DNA from: an uncultured Rhodovulum sp.
GTDB lineage: Bacteria > Pseudomonadota > Alphaproteobacteria > Rhodobacterales > Rhodobacteraceae
DNA length: 13,509 bases
Assembly: GCA_946221765.1 (NCBI GenBank)
Contig: CAMIMK010000054.1
Location: forward strand, 1 to 13,509
Direction of reading: 5' to 3'
Shown here: piece by piece, positions 12,792 through 13,509 of the stretch
Position numbering within the stretch: the first letter of the stretch is position 1
Layout of the letters: each line of letters begins with the position of its first letter
Made by a program: the position numbers and the translations under genes
Notes under the pieces: model-generated
What the model was told of the DNA's origin: nothing
The model's database searches: none
Seen by the model: only the letters and a program-made list of their open reading frames with translations

Positions 12792-13509
12792 GTGACCGAT
12801 ATCACTCCAGCCCAGCCGCCGAAGCTCTATGCCGCCCGCGAGCCGATCTTTCCCCGGCGGGTCTCCGGCTGGTTCCGCAGCTTCAAATGGTGGGTGATGG
12901 CGATCACCCTCGGGCTCTACTACGTCCTGCCCTGGCTGCGCTGGGACCGTGGCCCGGCCCTGCCGGACCAGGCGGTCCTGGTCGATCTCGCACACCGGCG
13001 CTTCTACTTCTTCTTCATCGAGATCTGGCCCCAGGAATTCTATTTCGTCGCCGGCCTGCTGATCATGGCCGGGCTCGGCCTCTTCCTCTTCACGGCGGCG
13101 CTCGGGCGGGTCTGGTGCGGCTACACCTGCCCGCAGACGGTCTGGACCGACCTCTTCATCCTCGTCGAACGCTGGGTCGAGGGCGACAGGAACGCCCGCG
13201 TCCGGCTGTGGAACGCGCCCTGGACCGCCCGGAAGATCCGCCTGCGGACGATCAAATGGACCCTCTGGCTGCTCATCGCCGTCGCGACGGGCGGCGCCTG
13301 GGTCTTCTATTTCGCCGATGCGCCCAGCCTGCTGCACGGCCTCGTCACCCTGACCGCCCCGCCGGTCGCCTACATGACGATCGGCATCCTGACCGCGACG
13401 ACCTTCGTCTTCGGCGGCTTCATGCGCGAGCAGGTCTGCATCTACATGTGCCCCTGGCCCCGCATCCAGGGCGCGATGATGGACGAGGAGACGCTGACCG
13501 TCGCCTATC
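12792..13509 (+). CDS. ccoG: Cytochrome c oxidase assembly protein CcoG (RdxA/FixG-like), cut by window edge
   Basis: The first 239 residues of a polyferredoxin-type membrane protein needed for cbb3 oxidase maturation; CcoG is reported to act as a cupric reductase in copper delivery. YAAREPIFPRRVSGWFR at 13-29 is typical of the family start. Membrane segments lie at about 34-49, 83-105, 155-174 and 192-210. Conserved cysteine pairs are visible at C109/C113 (VWCGYTCPQTVW) and C216/C220 (EQVCIYMCPWPRIQGAMMDE). The ferredoxin-like 4Fe-4S cysteine clusters would come after the edge. The start must be GTG 12792, because the nearby ATG at 12781 is in another frame and reads into a stop after four codons. 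AGGGA at 12776-12780 is the likely ribosome binding site, with a longish spacing. ccoH, ccoI and ccoS are expected beyond the window. Confidence 0.96.
   Translation, partial: MTDITPAQPPKLYAAREPIFPRRVSGWFRSFKWWVMAITLGLYYVLPWLRWDRGPALPDQAVLVDLAHRRFYFFFIEIWPQEFYFVAGLLIMAGLGLFLFTAALGRVWCGYTCPQTVWTDLFILVERWVEGDRNARVRLWNAPWTARKIRLRTIKWTLWLLIAVATGGAWVFYFADAPSLLHGLVTLTAPPVAYMTIGILTATTFVFGGFMREQVCIYMCPWPRIQGAMMDEETLTVAY

Overview
This is a GC-rich chromosomal segment, most likely from a member of the Rhodobacterales (Rhodobacter/Paracoccus-like Alphaproteobacteria). The reasons are an FnrL-type regulator beside a ccoNOQP cytochrome cbb3 oxidase operon, single-domain rod-binding and FlgN-like flagellar genes, and an infA-maf-short RNase E/G cluster, all close to Rhodobacterales relatives as I remember them. 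No mobile element, CRISPR array, rRNA or tRNA gene was seen.

Layout, left to right. (1) 1-1523: edge of a flagellar locus. The N-terminal part of a leftward gene (possibly fliK) diverges from a rod-binding protein gene, an FlgN-like chaperone gene and a small coupled ORF. (2) 1498-2097: leftward nadD, with a TTG start. (3) 2098-2637: 540 bases with no credible gene but several inverted repeats. (4) 2638-3657: inner-membrane-anchored OmpA-domain protein. It converges on a leftward pair (3719-4696): a 24-residue membrane peptide and a four-TM, PhnA-like membrane protein. A possible ECF-type promoter precedes the pair. (5) 4955-6812: infA, maf and a short RNase E/G gene, closed by a clear intrinsic terminator. 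(6) 6973-7737: fnrL. (7) 7922-11430: ccoN, ccoO, ccoQ and ccoP, preceded by a perfect FNR box and closed by a long bidirectional hairpin. (8) 11550-12721: a small leftward ORF diverging from a GcvA-like LysR regulator gene. (9) 12792 to the right edge: ccoG, cut by the window, with a second perfect FNR box overlapping the stop codon of the LysR gene.

The right half reads as one physiological unit. FnrL senses low oxygen through an iron-sulfur cluster. It should bind the two TTGAT-N4-ATCAA sites and switch on the high-affinity cbb3 oxidase (ccoNOQP) and its copper-handling assembly factor (ccoG, presumably followed by ccoHIS outside the window). The LysR gene and its small divergent partner sit between structural and assembly genes that are usually adjacent. 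The left half combines flagellar, NAD biosynthesis, envelope and translation housekeeping genes.

I found no clearly new multi-gene system. The items most worth a second look are the 24-residue peptide/PhnA-like pair with its candidate stress promoter, the FNR box fused to the LysR stop codon, the N-terminal extension of CcoO and the structured 540-base gap.
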